Source of the DNA: JBKPCD01 sp046727175
GTDB lineage: Bacteria; Acidobacteriota; Vicinamibacteria; Vicinamibacterales; 2-12-FULL-66-21
Length of the DNA: 28,694 nucleotides
Direction of reading: 5' to 3'
Assembly: GCA_046727175.1 (NCBI GenBank)
Contig: JBKPCD010000243.1
Span: forward strand, 1-28,694
The first letter of the stretch is position 1. Each line of letters opens with the position of its first letter. The position numbers and the translations under genes are program-made. The notes below the pieces were generated by a model, which was not told where the DNA came from, did not search any database, and saw nothing but the letters and a program-made list of their open reading frames with translations. Below are positions 1-7,052 of the stretch, one piece after another.

Positions 1-1
1 G

Positions 2-157
2 TTCTGGATCGACTACGAGAAAGGTGGGATGCTCATCCTGCCGACGTTTCTCGGAGTCAACCTGATCATCATCGCGGCAAGGCTCCTCTTTATGAACCTG
101 TCGATTCGGGAAAGCGAACGGGCCAGGCAGCGGCGTCTCACGGAGTTCGAAAAGTGA
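2..157 (+). CDS. C-terminal end of a small membrane protein (partial)
   Basis: Only the last 51 codons are inside the window; the start lies upstream. The visible part has one clear hydrophobic segment (around MLILPTFLGVNLIIIAARLL) followed by a short, highly charged tail ending in LTEFEK. This fits the last membrane helix and cytoplasmic tail of an inner-membrane protein. The stop codon overlaps the GTG start of the next gene by 4 bp (GTGA), so the two are probably translated together. I do not recognise the family. Confidence 0.6.
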   Translation, partial: FWIDYEKGGMLILPTFLGVNLIIIAARLLFMNLSIRESERARQRRLTEFEK

Positions 158-831
158 CCAGCCACGGCGGACCCGCGCTGATCTTCGACCTCGACGGCAC
201 TCTCGTCGATACGGTCTACGCTCACGTGTTCTCCTGGCAGCGCGCGCTGGCGGAAGCGGGGATGGCCGTGGACGCCTGGAAGATTCACCGGCGCATCGGG
301 ATGAGCGGTGGCCTCTTCACGCGCGCGGTTGCGCGCGAGCTCGGTCACGGCATCAGCGGCGAGGAGGCCACCGCCCTCCAGCGTCGTCACGGCGAGCTCT
401 TTGCCGAAGTCCTGCCGCGCCGCCGGCCGCTGCCAGGTGCGCCGGAGCTGCTGCGTGCGCTGCGAGACGCGCGGGTGGCGCACGGGATCGCGACGTCCGG
501 TCGGCGACCTGAGATCGATGAGTCGCTGGCTGTTCTTGGCATCGGATCCGAGACGATCGTCGTCGAACGCGGGGACGTGGCGCGGGCAAAGCCGGCCCCA
601 GATCTGTTCCTGAACTGCCAGCAACGGCTTGGCGTTCCGGTCGAAGACTGCTACGTCGTCGGCGACGCCGTGTGGGATCTCCTCGCGGCCAGACGTGCTC
701 GCATGCTGTGCATCGGGCTGTTGAGCGGCGGTTACGGCGAGGACGAGCTCACGCGCGCCGGGGCGTTTCGCGTTTATCGCGACGCCCAGGAGCTGCACGC
801 GTCGCTGGACGAGCTCGGGATCGTAACTTGA
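154..831 (+). CDS. HAD-superfamily phosphatase, phosphoglycolate-phosphatase/beta-phosphoglucomutase-like
   Basis: A 225-residue soluble haloacid-dehalogenase-type hydrolase. All four HAD motifs are visible: motif I FDLDGTLVDT (nucleophile Asp12, acid/base Asp14), motif II TSGRR, motif III lysine in AKPAPDLF, and motif IV VGDAVWD, whose aspartates bind Mg2+. The helical insert between motif I and II is the small C1 cap of the phosphoglycolate phosphatase/beta-phosphoglucomutase branch. Length is normal for that branch. The GTG start overlaps the upstream stop (GTGA), which favours it over later starts. Chemistry is very likely phosphate-ester hydrolysis; the substrate cannot be told from sequence. 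Confidence 0.88.
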   Translation: MTSHGGPALIFDLDGTLVDTVYAHVFSWQRALAEAGMAVDAWKIHRRIGMSGGLFTRAVARELGHGISGEEATALQRRHGELFAEVLPRRRPLPGAPELLRALRDARVAHGIATSGRRPEIDESLAVLGIGSETIVVERGDVARAKPAPDLFLNCQQRLGVPVEDCYVVGDAVWDLLAARRARMLCIGLLSGGYGEDELTRAGAFRVYRDAQELHASLDELGIVT

Positions 832-837
832 AGGGGG
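832..837 (+). promoter_or_regulatory. Shine-Dalgarno site for the methyltransferase at 842
   Basis: AGGGGG lies 4 nt before the GTG at 842, just after the stop of the phosphatase gene. It supports the GTG start over the in-frame ATG at 887. Confidence 0.55.
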
Positions 838-841
838 ACAG

Positions 842-1366
842 GTGCTGCTGTTCGTTCGGCATCTCGTCGCGATTCTCGTGCTGCCGATGACGATGGCGGT
901 GTTCGTGCCGATTTGGATTGCGCGTCAGAATCGCGTCACGCTCGAGGCGCCGCACGGATCAGTCGGGATCCTGACCGTGGCGCTCGGCGCGGTTCTCCTC
1001 ATTGTTGGGTTCGTGCTGTTTATTGCATCGCTGCGCCGCTTCGCTGTGGAGGGTCGCGGGACGCTGGCGCCATGGGACCCTCCGCGGCGGCTCGTCGTTC
1101 GCGGGCCCTACCGATTCGTGCGCAATCCAATGATCTCCGGCGTGATTTTCCTCCTGTTTGGCGAAGCCGCCATGCTGCGCTCGCCTCCGCACGCGATGTG
1201 GGCCGCGACCTTCTTCGCGATCAACATTATTTACATTCCGCTGCTGGAAGAGCCCATGCTCGAGATGCGATTTGGAGACGAGTACCGGCAATACTGCCGG
1301 CACGTGCGGCGGTTCATCCCACACTTGAAGCCGTGGACGTCGGGGGAGAACACAGACAGAATCTAG
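842..1366 (+). CDS. Isoprenylcysteine carboxyl methyltransferase (ICMT/PEMT-like) family membrane protein
   Basis: A 174-residue membrane protein. Hydrophobic stretches lie near residues 4-24, 41-62, about 99-112 and about 115-135. They flank the family signature RGPYRFVRNPMISG and a C-terminal acidic/basic block (LEEPMLEMRFGDEYRQY). This signature is known from the SAM-binding part of isoprenylcysteine/phospholipid methyltransferases. Bacterial members are usually of unknown substrate. The GTG start is chosen because a strong purine-rich site sits 4 nt upstream and the first helix begins at once. The last codons and the TAG stop lie inside an intergenic repeat word (AATCTAG), so the C-terminal tail may be repeat-derived. 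Confidence 0.8.
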   Translation: MLLFVRHLVAILVLPMTMAVFVPIWIARQNRVTLEAPHGSVGILTVALGAVLLIVGFVLFIASLRRFAVEGRGTLAPWDPPRRLVVRGPYRFVRNPMISGVIFLLFGEAAMLRSPPHAMWAATFFAINIIYIPLLEEPMLEMRFGDEYRQYCRHVRRFIPHLKPWTSGENTDRI

Positions 1367-1421
1367 AATTCAGAATCTAGGGTGATCGCGATCGCTCTGA
1401 CTTCTAGCTTGTAGCTTCTGA
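1355..1421. repeat. Imperfect inverted repeat between convergent genes
   Basis: The left arm (1355-1381) is built of CAGAATCTAGAATT-type words. The right arm (1395-1421) holds TGACTTCTAGCTTGTAGCTT, roughly the reverse complement. The core is a GATCGCGATCG palindrome (1383-1393). The element fills the gap between two converging genes and could form a hairpin in transcripts from either side, so it may help terminate both. There is no U-tract. Confidence 0.55.
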
Positions 1422-1426
1422 CCGCG

Positions 1427-2605
1427 TCAGTTCATGCGGTGGTCGTCCTGCTGTCGACAGTCCTCGTGCAACAGGAGTGCTGCGAGCATCGCTGCGAGGA
1501 ACGCGTTGGCGGGCAGGACGAGTCCCGTCTCCCAGAGGCTCTGCAACGCGACGGCTCCCAGCCCGCACGCAGCGCCCGCTCTGATCCACAGCACCGGCGT
1601 CCGGTCGCGGCTGAGTGCGGCGACGCCGGATCGCACGAACGCGCGCAGTCCGAGCGCGAATGGCACCACGAGCAGCAGACCTCCCTCCGCCGCGATCTGC
1701 AGGAAATGATTCTGCGCCTGGTTGAAGTACACGGCGCGATCGCTCTGCTGATAGACCATCATTGCTGTTCGGTAGGTGCCCGCCCCGGTTCCCGTCAGCC
1801 AGAAATCCCGGATGACGGGCAGCGTCTCGCGCCAGATCGTGAGGCGGCCCGTCAACTCCGCGGAGGCACCACCGACCCGATTCGCGATGGTATCGATTTC
1901 GGCGGGTCCAAAGGCAACACAGACGAGCAGCGCCGCCGTGCCCAGCAGAAACACGCGTCGATCGCCGGAGATGTGACGTCCGGTCAGGAAAGTGGCAACC
2001 GCGCCCGAAGCGACGAGCGCCAGCGTGCCGGAACGGGAGACCGACAGCAGCAGCGCGAGCAGCATGAACCCCGCGCAAACCGTGAGCCACGCGGCGCGCT
2101 GGTCGATCACGTATTGCACCCTCGCGCGCGGGGTGATCGTCAGGGGACCTTTCTTCCCTTCCATCTCGATATGCGCAGCCAGGTACCCGACCGTGACCGG
2201 AAGCGCCATGATCACCCACGTCGCGAAATGATTCCGGTTGATGAACGGGCCAAACGGCAGCGGACCTGCACCGGACGTCGCAAACAGCCAGTAGATGTGT
2301 CGGCCGCCGGTTGTCGCTTGCGCGATCGCCAGGCACGAGACCACGAACCCTGTGATACCCAGCGCACGGAGGGTGCGTCGGACTCCACCGCGGCCGTAGC
2401 TCGCTCGGGCGAAGAAAAACGCGGCGATGGCGCCCGCCGACACGGCCAGCGCCCATTCCGTGTCGGTCGCACGGATCGAGAGCGGTCTGATGGTGAATGC
2501 GGCTCCCGGCGTCAGTGAGAGGGCGGATCGGAGCGCGAACCAGTGCGGCGACAGGACGCCACCGACGACGGCCGGCAGCGGGACAAGCTGCGCAGCAGCG
2601 CACAC
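1427..2605 (-). CDS. O-antigen ligase/polymerase-like (Wzy_C) membrane protein
   Basis: A polytopic inner-membrane protein (392 residues from the first ordinary start, GTG at 2605) of the O-antigen ligase/Wzy superfamily, which transfers or polymerises lipid-linked glycans at the periplasmic face. The order of features fits: AQLVPLP after an early helix, FINRNHFATW, a long extramembrane loop, SVSRSGTLALV, then a large loop with GTGAGTY and FNQAQNHFLQIAAEGG before the last helices. The true N terminus probably lies upstream. The same frame stays open to 2842 and encodes two more hydrophobic segments typical of the family, but it has no ATG, GTG or TTG there. No other cell-surface polysaccharide genes are adjacent, so the substrate is unknown. 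Confidence 0.85.
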   Translation of the reverse strand: MCAAAQLVPLPAVVGGVLSPHWFALRSALSLTPGAAFTIRPLSIRATDTEWALAVSAGAIAAFFFARASYGRGGVRRTLRALGITGFVVSCLAIAQATTGGRHIYWLFATSGAGPLPFGPFINRNHFATWVIMALPVTVGYLAAHIEMEGKKGPLTITPRARVQYVIDQRAAWLTVCAGFMLLALLLSVSRSGTLALVASGAVATFLTGRHISGDRRVFLLGTAALLVCVAFGPAEIDTIANRVGGASAELTGRLTIWRETLPVIRDFWLTGTGAGTYRTAMMVYQQSDRAVYFNQAQNHFLQIAAEGGLLLVVPFALGLRAFVRSGVAALSRDRTPVLWIRAGAACGLGAVALQSLWETGLVLPANAFLAAMLAALLLHEDCRQQDDHRMN

Positions 2606-2842
2606 AATCAGAGCAACGAGCGCCTTGTCGAGCGGGCCCTCGAGTACGGGCCGTGCGACGACCGCGCACGCGATCGCGAACAGGCCGAGCGGAATTGCCG
2701 TCGTCGAATTCCTGCCGCCGAATGCTGCGAGCGGTACGAGTAAGAGGAAGAGGAGAATCGCGACTCGTCCTCGCGACTCCGATCGACGCCGAACGACGGA
2801 AATGGTAGTGGTTTTGATGGTGGTAGCCGGCCTTCGCTCACG
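2606..2842 (-). other. Probable N-terminal extension of the O-antigen-ligase-like protein, without a usual start codon
   Basis: Reading the minus strand in frame with the gene at 1427-2605, the frame is open back to a TAG at 2843-2845. It encodes a basic stretch (VVRRRSESRGR) and hydrophobic segments (VAILLFLLLVPLAAFGG; TAIPLGLFAIACAVVA) that look like the first two helices of Wzy-type proteins. No ATG, GTG or TTG occurs in this frame here; ATT (2803) and several CTG-like codons do. A GTG at 2841 is in another frame, so a single-base indel could also explain it. Start by AUU, a frameshift, or a sequence error are all open. Confidence 0.55.
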
Positions 2843-2895
2843 CTATCAGGCCGCTGAAAGGCGCGGCCAGCGAGGTTCTCCGGTTCCAAGTTCCG

Positions 2896-2968
2896 GGTTC
2901 TCTGTTCCGGGTTCGCGGTTCTACGCGGTAATCCAAACCCAAGAACTGGGAACTGGGAACCGAGAACC
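2896..2968. repeat. Quasi-palindromic word repeat (GGTTC / GAACC words)
   Basis: Arms 2896-2922 and 2942-2968 are 27 nt each. They pair when one is reversed and complemented, with 5 mismatches by eye. The words are GGTTC/GTTCC on one arm and GGAACTGGGAACC-like on the other; further GTTCC words run left to about 2875. It lies between the carboxypeptidase-regulatory-like gene and the O-antigen-ligase-like gene, both on the minus strand. Confidence 0.75.
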
Positions 2969-2982
2969 GGGAGCCTCGGGCG

Positions 2983-3005
2983 GGATGCGTTTTCAGCATC
3001 CTGCC
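2983..3005. repeat. Small hairpin element, copy 1 (GGATGC-loop-GCATCC)
   Basis: GGATGC (2983-2988), a 7-nt loop GTTTTCA, then GCATCC (2996-3001) followed by TGCC. A nearly identical element occurs at 10933-10959, also next to a word repeat. Here it lies just downstream of the stop of the minus-strand gene ending at 3012, where it could act as a weak terminator, although no U-tract follows. Confidence 0.6.
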
Positions 3006-3011
3006 CCTGTG

Positions 3012-3518
3012 CTATTGCGGGCTGGCCGGCAGCCCACTGGAGCCGATAGCCGTTAGTCCGAGCCGCGCCGCCGCCGCGAGTGCGTCGCTCGCCGCGTTCC
3101 CGAAGAAACCCGGGAACCATGGCGCCGCCGCGCCGAGCCGCACGGACATCGAATGCGTCCGTCCAGGCTCGACGCTGAACAGCTTTCCAATCGCGCGGAT
3201 CCCACCACGCTCGGTCACCACCTCGATCACGTACGCACCTGCATTCACGTTCTCGATCCGGAATTCTCCGTTCGTGTTCGTGACGGCCATCCCAATAACA
3301 AGTCCGGTGTGCACGTCGCGGAGCCGAACTCTCTCTTCCACAAGCGGCGTGTTGTCGGCATTCCAGGCATGACCCACGATTTCGCCCTGCGTCGACGCGT
3401 TCTCGCTCTGGACCGCCGTCGAGTGCTGGAGAGCTGTGTGTGCAGCCAGGCGCTCAGAGGCACGCGCCGGGATCATGACGAGCAGTACAACGAGCGTTGC
3501 TGTCGTGAAGGGTCGCAT
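3012..3518 (-). CDS. Secreted carboxypeptidase-regulatory-like domain protein
   Basis: A 168-residue protein. The N-terminal signal peptide is clear (MRPFTTATLVVLLVMIPARASE). A single beta-sandwich of the carboxypeptidase-regulatory-like type follows at about residues 45-115, seen in the pattern GEIVGHAWNADNTPL, then VTNTNGEFRIENVNAGAYVI. The C-terminal part (GFFGNAASDALAAAARLG) is not recognised. The ATG at 3518 is chosen because it starts the signal peptide; the frame is open upstream but reads as arginine- and proline-rich filler. The domain is common in exported Acidobacteriota proteins, where it is thought to bind ligands or act as a structural module. Function unknown. Confidence 0.75.
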   Translation of the reverse strand: MRPFTTATLVVLLVMIPARASERLAAHTALQHSTAVQSENASTQGEIVGHAWNADNTPLVEERVRLRDVHTGLVIGMAVTNTNGEFRIENVNAGAYVIEVVTERGGIRAIGKLFSVEPGRTHSMSVRLGAAAPWFPGFFGNAASDALAAAARLGLTAIGSSGLPASPQ

Positions 3519-3563
3519 CGAGTAAGCCAGCGCTGAGTCGCGCGGGCGATTGCCGGCGCGGGT

Positions 3564-3592
3564 ACTGTAATCGAGCCCGCGCGACAGGACAA
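3564..3592 (-). promoter_or_regulatory. Possible sigma-70-like promoter for the gene at 3012-3518
   Basis: On the minus strand TTGTCC (3592-3587) and TACAGT (3569-3564) are 17 bp apart, about 45 bp before the ATG. Each box matches only 4 of 6 consensus bases, so this is weak. Confidence 0.3.
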
Positions 3593-3673
3593 GCTGTCTG
3601 TGGTTCTGTGCGGCGGGACACCCTCCGTTGGACCGGCTGTTCGGCGGTCGAGATCGGACGACATGATCGCGCG

Positions 3674-3682
3674 TGATAGAAT
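3674..3682 (+). promoter_or_regulatory. Possible extended -10 promoter for the methyltransferase at 3761
   Basis: TGATAGAAT fits an extended -10 element (TG, one base, then TAGAAT with 5 of 6 consensus). It lies about 80 bp before the start at 3761, in the divergent intergenic space. No good -35 box is seen at the usual distance. Confidence 0.35.
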
Positions 3683-3760
3683 TTTCCGCCCGATTCGGCT
3701 CGCGTCGTTCACTGGGGACGATGCGTCCACGGACGATTGCGTCAACTTCGCGACACGCCA

Positions 3761-4603
3761 ATGAGCCGAGCGCTCGATGCCCTGACGTCCTCTACGCTGA
3801 AACACCTTCGTGAACACTGGTGGAACGACTCGTTCACGGACTTCCTCCAAGAAACGCTGCGGCCCAGACCAGGGAAGCGAATCCTGGACGTTGGTTGCGG
3901 AACCGGCACCGCCGAGATCAATCTCTCCCGCTTGCGCTTGTCGCAGATACAGTTCTTCGGTGTCGATCTCGCTGTCGATCGCGTCAGGGCGGCCGCCACA
4001 GCGACACGCGGGATCAATGCTCGCGTCTCCTACGCGGTCGCGGACGCGCGGAGGTTGCCGTTCGGCGCGGCCGTGTTCGACTCCGCGTACTGCGTTGCCG
4101 TGTTGCAGCACATTCGCGAGGTTTCACTGGCGCTCGGCGAGCTTGCTCGCGTCACCAGGCCGGGGGGCCGCATTCTCGTCGTTGAGCCGGACAACGCCGC
4201 GCGGTACTGGTTCAGCTCGGTGCCGAGCGGCATGCAGGCGTTCGAACTGGGCCGCCGGTTTTTCATAGGACTCGGATCGGCTCGAGGCGATTCGCCGGCA
4301 GCGCCGGTCGGGCCGCTCATACCGGGGATGTTCGACGCGACTGGCATCGACCCCGTTTCCGTGCGCCTCTTTCCGGTCTCGGTCGCACATCTCGGAATGC
4401 CAGACCCTGCAGTTTGGACGGCACGTCGCGAGGCCGTTCGCGAAGCGATGGCCAAAGCCCCCGACGAATCGCTGCGCCGGCTGGGCGCGGACTACCTGAA
4501 GGCGATCGACCAATACGCCCGAGACGCCGAAGCCGCGGGTCCGTCGTTCGTCGAGATCCAGAACACGATGCTCTTTGCCACCGTCGGACAACGGAAAGAG
4601 TGA
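3761..4603 (+). CDS. Class I SAM-dependent methyltransferase
   Basis: A 280-residue soluble methyltransferase. Motif I (ILDVGCGTGTAE, about residues 41-52) and the acidic end of beta2 (FFGVDLA) bind SAM. Motif II follows (VADARRLPF...FDSAYCVAVLQHI), then motif III (RVTRPGGRILVVEPD). The C-terminal third lacks a recognisable substrate domain. The layout resembles UbiE/methyltransferase-11-type enzymes acting on small molecules or lipids. The ATG at 3761 is preferred over the in-frame TTG at 3737 because the extra residues add nothing conserved. A second methyltransferase follows after a repeat; the two are not close copies. Confidence 0.85.
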   Translation: MSRALDALTSSTLKHLREHWWNDSFTDFLQETLRPRPGKRILDVGCGTGTAEINLSRLRLSQIQFFGVDLAVDRVRAAATATRGINARVSYAVADARRLPFGAAVFDSAYCVAVLQHIREVSLALGELARVTRPGGRILVVEPDNAARYWFSSVPSGMQAFELGRRFFIGLGSARGDSPAAPVGPLIPGMFDATGIDPVSVRLFPVSVAHLGMPDPAVWTARREAVREAMAKAPDESLRRLGADYLKAIDQYARDAEAAGPSFVEIQNTMLFATVGQRKE

Positions 4604-4632
4604 AGTCGGTAGTTCGGTGGCTCGCTCAATGC

Positions 4633-4776
4633 CGGGATTCGGGATTCGGGATTCGGGATTCGGGTTCGGGATTCGGGGTTCGGGGCTCGGGGTTCGATTC
4701 GAGATTCGAGGATGCCAGGATTCAGGGATTCGGTGATGAGGGATTCAGGATCAGGGATTAGTGATTAGGGATTCAG
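4633..4776. repeat. Degenerate tandem repeat of GGGATTC words
   Basis: About 140 bp made of GGGATTC, GGGTTC, GATTCGAG and GGGATTAG variants with a 7-8 bp period, purest at 4634-4665 and decaying rightward. Unlike most other intergenic repeats here it shows a single arm, with no matching reverse-complement arm. It supplies the GTG start and first codons of the next gene. Confidence 0.85.
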
Positions 4777-5540
4777 AGGGCTGGCGCGGCTGGGACGAGT
4801 ACGCGCCGTTTTACGACTGGGAGAACGCGCGAACCGTCGCACGGCGCGACGTCTCATTTTGGCAACGGCTTGCGGCCGCGCAAGACCGCCCGGTGCTGGA
4901 GCTCGGATGCGGCACCGGACGGATCGCGGTGCCCGTCATCAAGACTGGTGCGTGCCTGGTCGGTGTGGATCGATCCGCGGCGATGCTCGCTCGTGCGCAA
5001 AAACGAGTGAGGCGCGCGGGCATCGCCCGTCAGGCGCTGCTCGTGCGTGCTGACATCCGCGCATTGCCGTTCAGGCGCCGGAGCGGCTTCGGCCTCGTCA
5101 TGGCTCCCTATGGCGTTCTCCAATCGCTGACGCGCGAGCGCGATCTGCAGGCGACGCTCGACTCGGTCGCGCGCGTGCTCCGTCGTGATGCACTCTTCGG
5201 CATCGACCTCGTGCCAGACCTTCCGCGGTGGTCCGAGTATCACCGGCGCACGAGCCTGAGAGGCCCGAATGGCCGCCGCTCGACGCTGACGCTGATCGAG
5301 TCCGTGCGCCAGGATCGCCGCCGTCGGCTCACGGTCTTCGATCAGGAGTATGTCGAGCATCGTGGACGCGAGCGGCGCACACACCGATTCGCGCTCACGT
5401 TCCGCACCCTTTCCGTTCAGCAGATGTCCAGACGGCTCGAGAAGGCCGGCTTCACCATTCAGGCGGTGCTGGGCGATTACGAGGGCGGTCCGTGGGACGA
5501 GCGCGCTGACGTCTGGATCATCCTGGCGAGACGAGTTTGA
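4761..5540 (+). CDS. Class I SAM-dependent methyltransferase
   Basis: A 259-residue methyltransferase. Before the fold is the lead-in YAPFYDWENARTVARRDVSFW, common in this class. Motif I is VLELGCGTGRIAVPV (about residues 45-59), followed by GVDRSAAMLARA, ADIRALPF and MAPYGVLQSL. The C-terminal half (FDQEYVEHRGRERRTHRF...MSRRLEKAGF) is the usual beta-rich end of small-molecule methyltransferases. The only ordinary start before the conserved region is GTG at 4761, with an in-frame stop at 4737-4739. That GTG and the next codons (encoding IRDSE) lie inside the GGGATTC repeat, and no Shine-Dalgarno site is seen. Substrate unknown. Confidence 0.82.
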   Translation: MIRDSEGWRGWDEYAPFYDWENARTVARRDVSFWQRLAAAQDRPVLELGCGTGRIAVPVIKTGACLVGVDRSAAMLARAQKRVRRAGIARQALLVRADIRALPFRRRSGFGLVMAPYGVLQSLTRERDLQATLDSVARVLRRDALFGIDLVPDLPRWSEYHRRTSLRGPNGRRSTLTLIESVRQDRRRRLTVFDQEYVEHRGRERRTHRFALTFRTLSVQQMSRRLEKAGFTIQAVLGDYEGGPWDERADVWIILARRV

Positions 5541-5578
5541 CTGGATGACGACGGTAGTCAGGGACGCCGCTTGCTGTT

Positions 5579-5636
5579 GGGAGGCAGAGAAACGCCGAGG
5601 AGCCGAGTGACCGCCCTCGGCGAATCTCTGCCCTCC
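5579..5636. repeat. Quasi-palindrome upstream of yebC
   Basis: GGAGGCAGAGAAACGCCGAG on the left (5580-5599) pairs imperfectly with CTCGGCGAATCTCTGCCCTCC on the right (5616-5636). About 16 nt separate the arms. A further TCTCTGCGTCTGC word follows to about 5656. The element could form a stable hairpin after the methyltransferase gene and before the yebC promoter region. Confidence 0.7.
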
Positions 5637-5703
5637 TGCGATCTCTGCGTCTGCAAGTGCCGCTGTCTGCCACACATGCCCGCGATGCCACGGCCGGCGG
5701 AGG

Positions 5704-5709
5704 TATGAT
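5704..5709 (+). promoter_or_regulatory. Possible -10 box for the yebC-ruv cluster
   Basis: TATGAT matches 5 of 6 bases of the -10 consensus and is about 45 bp before the yebC ATG. A GGGAG ribosome site follows at 5741-5745. No convincing -35 box is present, so the call is tentative. Confidence 0.35.
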
Positions 5710-5753
5710 ACGATTCGACGTCTTTTTTCTGCGCAATTCTGGGAGTCTCCACC

Positions 5754-6503
5754 ATGTCCGGCCATTCCAAATGGCACACGATCAAGCACAAGAAAGGCGC
5801 CGCTGACGCGAAGCGCGGCAAGATTTTCACTCGCATCATCAAGGAATTGACGGTCGCCGCGCGAAGCGGCGGCGGCGATCCGGATGCGAATCCGCGGCTG
5901 CGCACGATCGTTGCGGAAGCCAAGTCGGTGAACATGCCGGCTGACAACATCAAGCGCGCGATCCAGCGCGGCACCGGTGAGTTGCCTGGCGTCACGTACG
6001 AGGAAGTCACGTACGAAGGCTACGGCCCGGGCGGTGCGGCGCTCATCATCGAGGCGCTGACCGATAACAAGAACCGGACCGTCGGCGAGATTCGGCACCT
6101 GCTCTCGAAGCATGGCGGAAATCTCGGTGAATCCAACAGCGTCGCCTGGATGTTCGAGAAGAAGGGCTATGTCGTTGTCGAGAAGAGCAAGGCGCGGGAG
6201 GAGACGTTGATAGACGCGGCGCTCGACGCCGGCGCCGACGACATGCGCGACGATGGCGACAACTGGGAGATCGTGAGTGCACCCGACGCGTTTCAACAGG
6301 TCGTGGACGCGGTCAAGAAGCTCGGGATCGAGCCGGCCGCGGCCGAAGTCGCGATGCTCCCGCAGAACTACATCAAGCTGGAAGGCAAGACCGCGCAGCA
6401 GATGATCAAGTTGATGGAGGTCCTCGAGGAGCACGAGGACACCAAGAAGGTCTGGTCGAACGCCGACATCGAGGAGAAGGAGATCGAGGCCTCATTGGCG
6501 TGA
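5754..6503 (+). CDS. yebC: YebC/PmpR family regulatory/translation protein
   Basis: A 249-residue member of the YebC/PmpR (TACO1-like) family. The N-terminal signature is nearly invariant (MSGHSKWHTIKHKKGAADAKRGKIF is encoded at 5754-5828; key part SKWHTIKHKKGAADA). It is followed by NMPADNIKRAI, EVTYEGYGPGG and NKNRTVGEIRHL. Length and three-domain layout are normal. Family members have been described as transcription regulators and, more recently, as ribosome-associated factors that ease translation of proline-rich stretches. The sequence alone does not say which role holds here. It leads the Holliday-junction genes, a conserved arrangement in many bacteria, and its stop overlaps the ruvC GTG (GTGA). 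Confidence 0.95.
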   Translation: MSGHSKWHTIKHKKGAADAKRGKIFTRIIKELTVAARSGGGDPDANPRLRTIVAEAKSVNMPADNIKRAIQRGTGELPGVTYEEVTYEGYGPGGAALIIEALTDNKNRTVGEIRHLLSKHGGNLGESNSVAWMFEKKGYVVVEKSKAREETLIDAALDAGADDMRDDGDNWEIVSAPDAFQQVVDAVKKLGIEPAAAEVAMLPQNYIKLEGKTAQQMIKLMEVLEEHEDTKKVWSNADIEEKEIEASLA

Positions 6504-7042
6504 AGATCTTCGGGATCGATCCCGGTTCTCGGCGCACCGGTTACGGCTGCATCGAGCGGATTGGCAGCCGGCACCGACTCGTCATCTGCGGCTCGCTCAC
6601 CGGTCCGACGCGGGCCGCATTTCCCGATAAGCTGAAGGCGATTCACAACGGCTTGCGCATGCTGCTGGCGCAGCATCGGCCCGACTGCGTTGTCGTGGAG
6701 AATATCTTCCATGCGCGCAACGTGCGCAGCGCGCTCAAACTGGGGCACGCGCGCGGCGTCGTGCTGCTCGCCGCGGCCGAAGCGGGTATTCCGGTTGCCG
6801 AGTACTCGCCGGCGGAAATCAAGCGCGCCGTCGTCGGCTACGGCCGCGCGGAGAAGCACCAGGTGCAGCAGATGATCAAGCTGCTGCTCGGCCTCGAGAC
6901 CGCGCCGGCGCCGCACGACGTCGCCGACGCCCTCGCCGTGGCGATCTGTCACCTCCACAGCGCGACGCGCGTCATCGCGTCTCGCGGCCGTGCCGAACCT
7001 CACGCGTCCACACTGCGAAGCTGGAGGCAGTACCGGCCGTGA
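6500..7042 (+). CDS. ruvC: Crossover junction endodeoxyribonuclease RuvC
   Basis: RuvC, 180 residues, cuts Holliday junctions symmetrically during recombinational repair, working with the RuvAB branch-migration motor. The RNase-H-like fold and its four catalytic acids are visible: Asp7 (IFGIDPGS), Glu67 (VVVENIF), and Asp140 and Asp143 (HDVADALAVAICH). The basic loop around YGRAEKHQVQQMI is also typical. The GTG start overlaps the yebC stop by 4 bp, indicating coupled translation. The C-terminal 20 residues beyond the fold are arginine-rich and not conserved. ruvA follows 10 bp downstream. Confidence 0.96.
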   Translation: MKIFGIDPGSRRTGYGCIERIGSRHRLVICGSLTGPTRAAFPDKLKAIHNGLRMLLAQHRPDCVVVENIFHARNVRSALKLGHARGVVLLAAAEAGIPVAEYSPAEIKRAVVGYGRAEKHQVQQMIKLLLGLETAPAPHDVADALAVAICHLHSATRVIASRGRAEPHASTLRSWRQYRP

Positions 7043-7052
7043 CTCCGCTTTC

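Noticed and set aside
1439..2518. 359-codon open frame on the plus strand
   Set aside because: It is the antisense shadow of the O-antigen-ligase-like gene. Its product is arginine- and glutamine-rich with no domain, while the minus strand shows clear membrane helices.
4633..4776. CRISPR array
   Set aside because: Units are only 7-8 bp, contiguous and degenerate, with no spacers and no cas genes nearby.
4854..6434. 526-codon open frame on the minus strand
   Set aside because: It runs antisense through the methyltransferase and yebC, both certain genes, and across an intergenic hairpin. High GC explains its length.
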